NCBI GenBank assembly: GCA_903857665.1
Contig: CAIOFV010000136.1
Coordinates: forward strand, 30,737 to 94,736
Length of the DNA: 64,000 nucleotides
Origin: an uncultured Myxococcales bacterium
GTDB taxonomy: Bacteria; Myxococcota_A; UBA9042; DTJE01
Reading direction: 5' to 3'
The first letter of the stretch is position 1. Each line of letters opens with the position of its first letter. The translations under genes were made by a program, and so were the position numbers. Positions 61,668-64,000 of this stretch are shown piece by piece. The notes below the pieces were generated by a model. That model ran no database searches and was not told where the DNA came from. It saw only the letters and a list, made by a program, of their open reading frames with translations.

Positions 61668-62375
61668 TCATTCGTCACCGCCCTTGCTGAGGAACGACAG
61701 CATTTCCAGCGTGGCCGAGATGTCGATGTCCTCGACGTGGACCCCCGGGGGGGCGGGGATGCGCCGCGGGACGAAGTTCAGGATGGACTTGACGCCCGCC
61801 CGGGCCAGCCGATCCACGACCGCCTCCACGCCCGCCGGCCCGCACGCCAGGATCGCGATGCGCGCGCCGTACTCGGGCAGCACCGCCTCTATCTCCTCGA
61901 CCGGGTGGCACCGGCGCCCGGCATAGACGCGGCCCACCTTTTCGCGGTCCTTGTCGAACACGACGCCGATGTGGAAGCCGCGCTCCTCGAAGCCGTGGTA
62001 GGTCAGCAGCGTGCGCCCCAGGTTGCCCAGGCCGACCAGCGCGACGGTCTGCTGACGGTCCGTGCCCAGCAGCCTGCCGATGGTCAGGGACAACTGGTAG
62101 ACCTCGTAGCCGCGACTGATCGACCCGAACGACCCGAAGATCGCCAGGTCCCGCCGCAACTGGGCTGGGTGCACGCCGGCGAGGTCGGCCAGGCGGTGCG
62201 AGTAGACGTTCTCGACGCCCTCGGCGTGCAGCTCGGCCAGCACCTTCCGATAGACGGTCAGGCGGGCCACGGTCTGGGCGGGAACCCGGCCGGGGGCCTT
62301 TTCCACCGCGTCGATAGGGTCCAGCGGATCCACGAGCGCCTCCCCGCACCAGGCGCCGATTCGTGCCTCGTGCAT
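61668..62375 (-). CDS. rex: Redox-sensing transcriptional repressor Rex
   Basis: 235 residues. A non-conserved N-terminal extension of about 38 residues precedes the winged helix (LTVYRKVLAELHAEGVENV, LRRDLAIFGSFG). The NAD(H)-binding Rossmann part then starts at VALVGLGNLGRTLLTY and ends with the swapped C-terminal helix (LEMLSFL). Rex binds DNA when NAD+ dominates and lets go when NADH rises, so it represses fermentation and hydrogen genes under oxidised conditions. Its own start is preceded by a one-mismatch Rex site (62377-62394), and two perfect sites lie at the neighbouring genes. The gene is divergent from the nuoE-like gene. Confidence 0.95.
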   Translation of the reverse strand: MHEARIGAWCGEALVDPLDPIDAVEKAPGRVPAQTVARLTVYRKVLAELHAEGVENVYSHRLADLAGVHPAQLRRDLAIFGSFGSISRGYEVYQLSLTIGRLLGTDRQQTVALVGLGNLGRTLLTYHGFEERGFHIGVVFDKDREKVGRVYAGRRCHPVEEIEAVLPEYGARIAILACGPAGVEAVVDRLARAGVKSILNFVPRRIPAPPGVHVEDIDISATLEMLSFLSKGGDE

Positions 62376-62376
62376 G

Positions 62377-62394
62377 CTGTTACTACATTCACAG
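62377..62394 (-). promoter_or_regulatory. Rex-like operator just upstream of rex
   Basis: CTGTTA-CTACAT-TCACAG differs from a perfect dyad at one base (TGTTA against TGTGA). It is immediately before the rex start codon and would give autoregulation. The rest of the 259-base divergent gap holds the promoter and operator below and no gene. Confidence 0.7.
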
Positions 62395-62563
62395 CAGCCC
62401 GGTTGTCAAGGGTTTCGTGATCCGATGGCGTCTGGCCTCGGTCCGCCACTCGGGACGGGGGGCTTGCCTGCTGGGCCGGACGCCGATCGGGCGCCAAACG
62501 GGTTGGCGCGGACGGGGCCAAGGCGTGGAACTGCCCGTAGCAACAGCGTGAACAACGAGGATC

Positions 62564-62619
62564 TTGACAGTCGGCGCGGCCGCGAGCAAACTCCGCCGTG
62601 GCTGTGAACGGAATCACAG
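62564..62619 (+). promoter_or_regulatory. Promoter with Rex operator upstream of the nuoE/hydC-like gene
   Basis: TTGACA (62564-62569) lies 17 bases before CAAACT (62587-62592), a weak -10. Just after the expected start point is CTGTGAACGGAATCACAG (62602-62619), an 18-bp perfect dyad with TGTGA/TCACA arms. Rex bound here would block transcription of the diaphorase genes starting at 62635. Confidence 0.75.
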
Positions 62620-62634
62620 ATACAGGATTACGAG

Positions 62635-63189
62635 ATGACAGTGCGGAACGCAGGCAAACAGAAACAGGCCGGGTTGCCGGGTGCCAGCGAATCGGCCCGG
62701 GGTGAGAAACAGGGGGCGAAGGTGGAAGGACGAATCGAAGAGGTGCTGTCCCGTCACCCCGGGGCGGGTCGGGATTCGCTGATCCCGATCCTGCAGGAGG
62801 TCCAGGAGGCGGAAGGCCACCTGTCCCGCGAGTCGGTCCTCCGGGTCGCGCGGCACCTGGCCCTGCCGCCCAGCAAGGTCTATGGCGTGGCGACCTTCTA
62901 CAACCAGTTCCGGTTCCAGGCCCGCGGGACCTACAACGTCCAGGTGTGCCGAGGGACCGCGTGCCACGTGAAGGGTTCGGCCGCAGTGCTGGACGCCGCG
63001 AAGCGCGCCCTGAAGATCGAGACCGGCGAAACCACCCGCGACGGGATGTTCAGCCTGGAGGTCGTCGCGTGCATCGGCGCCTGCGGACTGGCGCCGGTGA
63101 TCGCGGTCAACGGCGAGTTCCACGCGGGCGTCGCCCCCGAGAAGGTCGCCGGCATCCTGAACTCCTACAAGAGGAGGACCGCCGCATGA
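62635..63189 (+). CDS. NADH-dehydrogenase 24-kDa-like subunit (NuoE/HydC type)
   Basis: 184 residues from the ATG at 62635; the first 30 residues are variable, and a GTG at 62722 is a possible alternative. The thioredoxin-like 2Fe-2S domain has its four ligands at Cys 105, 110, 146 and 150 (VCRGTAC and ACIGAC), and KVYGVATFYNQF is the family's signature helix. It would pass electrons from the FMN subunit encoded next. In complex I and in electron-bifurcating or NAD(P)H-dependent hydrogenases this pair forms the diaphorase unit. Rex control supports the soluble hydrogenase reading (HydC/HndA). Confidence 0.92.
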   Translation: MTVRNAGKQKQAGLPGASESARGEKQGAKVEGRIEEVLSRHPGAGRDSLIPILQEVQEAEGHLSRESVLRVARHLALPPSKVYGVATFYNQFRFQARGTYNVQVCRGTACHVKGSAAVLDAAKRALKIETGETTRDGMFSLEVVACIGACGLAPVIAVNGEFHAGVAPEKVAGILNSYKRRTAA

Positions 63190-64000
63190 ACGCTGCAACC
63201 GAAATCCGCCGGGACGGCGAGCTGCCGCGGTCCGAAATGAGGGCCGTGCTGACCGGCGCGACCCGGAAGGCCGACGAGGTCCGGGCGAGGCGGCTCGAGG
63301 ACGCCATGCGCCGGTTGCGTCGCGACGACGTCGAGCGCCCGACCGTGTTCGTCGGGACCGGGACCTGCGGCCTGGGCGCCGGGGCGGGGAAGACGCTGGC
63401 GGCCGTGAAGGAGCTGCTGGCCACCCGCGGCATCGACGGCGACGTGGTCGAGGTCGGCTGCATCGGGCTGTGCGCGTCCGAGCCGATGGTGGACGTGCAA
63501 CTGCCGGGCCGGGCGCGCCTGTCGTTCGGGGGCGTCACGGCGAAGCACGTCGCGGAGGTCGTGGGCGGCACGCTGGACGGGGCCCCTCCGGTGGGCCAGG
63601 CGCTGTACCAGTTCGTGGGCGACGGGCTGGCCGTGTGGGACGGCATCCCGGCCCAGGGTGAGCACCCGTTCTTCCGCCCCCAGAAGCGCTGGGTGCTGAA
63701 GAACTGCGGCATCATCGATCCCGCGCGGATCGACGAGTACCTGGCGGGAGGCGGATACGCGGCCTACGCGCGGACGATCCGCACCCTGACCCCGCCCGAG
63801 GTCTGCGACCTGGTGGATCGCGCCGGCCTGCGCGGGCGAGGCGGCGGCGGCTTCCCGGCGGCGTCCAAGTGGCGGACCGCCCTGAACAGCCCGGGCGACC
63901 GCAAGTACCTGGTGTGCAACGCCGACGAGGGCGATCCGGGCGCGTTCATGGACCGGGCCGTCGTGGAAGGCGACCCGCACCGGCTGCTGGAAGGCATGGC
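63186..64000 (+). CDS. NADH-dehydrogenase 51-kDa-like subunit with N-terminal ferredoxin-like domain (NuoF/HydB type), cut by window end
   Basis: 271 codons visible with no stop before the window end; the ATG overlaps the nuoE-like stop as ATGA. Residues about 52-130 are a thioredoxin-like 2Fe-2S domain: GTGTCGLGAGAGKT with Cys 61 and GCIGLCASEPMVDV with Cys 92 and 96. From about residue 205 the NuoF core begins, with LRGRGGGGFPAASKW (the FMN/NADH Gly-rich loop) and YLVCNADEGDPGAFMDR. An N-terminal extra 2Fe-2S domain is typical of HydB/HndC of soluble FeFe hydrogenases rather than of complex I NuoF. The hydrogenase large subunit HydA would be expected to the right of the window. Confidence 0.9.
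   Translation, partial: MNAATEIRRDGELPRSEMRAVLTGATRKADEVRARRLEDAMRRLRRDDVERPTVFVGTGTCGLGAGAGKTLAAVKELLATRGIDGDVVEVGCIGLCASEPMVDVQLPGRARLSFGGVTAKHVAEVVGGTLDGAPPVGQALYQFVGDGLAVWDGIPAQGEHPFFRPQKRWVLKNCGIIDPARIDEYLAGGGYAAYARTIRTLTPPEVCDLVDRAGLRGRGGGGFPAASKWRTALNSPGDRKYLVCNADEGDPGAFMDRAVVEGDPHRLLEGM

Noticed and set aside
62541..62555. CAACAGCGTGAACAA as a fourth Rex site
   Set aside because: It lacks the TGTGA/TCACA arms and is not a dyad of the right length.
1..64000. CRISPR arrays, tRNA or rRNA genes, insertion sequences with transposases, integrases
   Set aside because: None were seen: no regularly spaced repeats, no tRNA-like cloverleaf in the gaps read, and no transposase or integrase motifs in any credible gene.

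Overview
The window is a GC-rich (roughly 70% by eye), densely coded bacterial chromosome segment with an outer membrane (TolC, beta-barrel-like proteins ending in Phe, many lipoproteins, LspA). Several surface lipoproteins carry Asp/Pro/Val-rich stalks, Dickkopf-like Cys-rich repeats or 'NCGTC/HCGGC' Cys modules. That style is typical of Myxococcota and neighbouring former Deltaproteobacteria. This placement is inferred from gene style only; no rRNA or tRNA gene was seen. Two apparent single-base frameshifts, both in homopolymers, could be real decay or assembly error.

Region 1 (1-24.75 kb) is one large exopolysaccharide (EPS) locus. It has precursor enzymes (asparagine synthase-like amidotransferase, nucleotide-sugar dehydrogenase) and a beta-barrel-like protein. 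A reverse-strand set encodes a deacetylase-GT2 fusion, an FAD oxidoreductase, a second deacetylase, a polytopic protein, a degenerate GGDEF-like protein and the priming sugar transferase. A forward set encodes an alkaline-phosphatase-fold enzyme, a Wzy/ligase-type polymerase and a Wzx flippase. A second reverse set encodes an HD hydrolase, a GH9 cellulase, a GT26-deacetylase fusion, a Wzz/BY-kinase-like co-polymerase with a degraded ATPase site, and TolC.

Region 2 (24.9-35.2 kb) holds a B12-type radical SAM protein, a very large alpha-2-macroglobulin lipoprotein with an intact thioester motif, an epimerase-like protein, a second beta-barrel-like protein and a propeller-like lipoprotein.

Region 3 (35.3-40.9 kb) is a reverse-strand run of five exported proteins. 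The first resembles FlgT and the last is an LPP20-type lipoprotein, but there are no other flagellar genes. It is the best candidate here for an undescribed envelope system.

Region 4 (41-59.7 kb) holds a frameshifted YceI, GalE, an esterase-like lipoprotein, an RTX-repeat lipoprotein, a polysaccharide O-acetylation-type cassette (MBOAT plus three SGNH proteins, two of them convergent overlapping paralogues), a MarC protein, a TatT-like protein and several large lipoproteins.

Region 5 (59.7-64 kb) has DUF2239, lspA and a redox block: rex, a receiver-only response regulator, and nuoE/hydC-like plus nuoF/hydB-like genes. Three 18-bp Rex-type operators are placed to control the response regulator, rex and the diaphorase genes. 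A small palindromic repeat family (about 55-72 bp) has three copies, one of them in frame inside the radical SAM gene.
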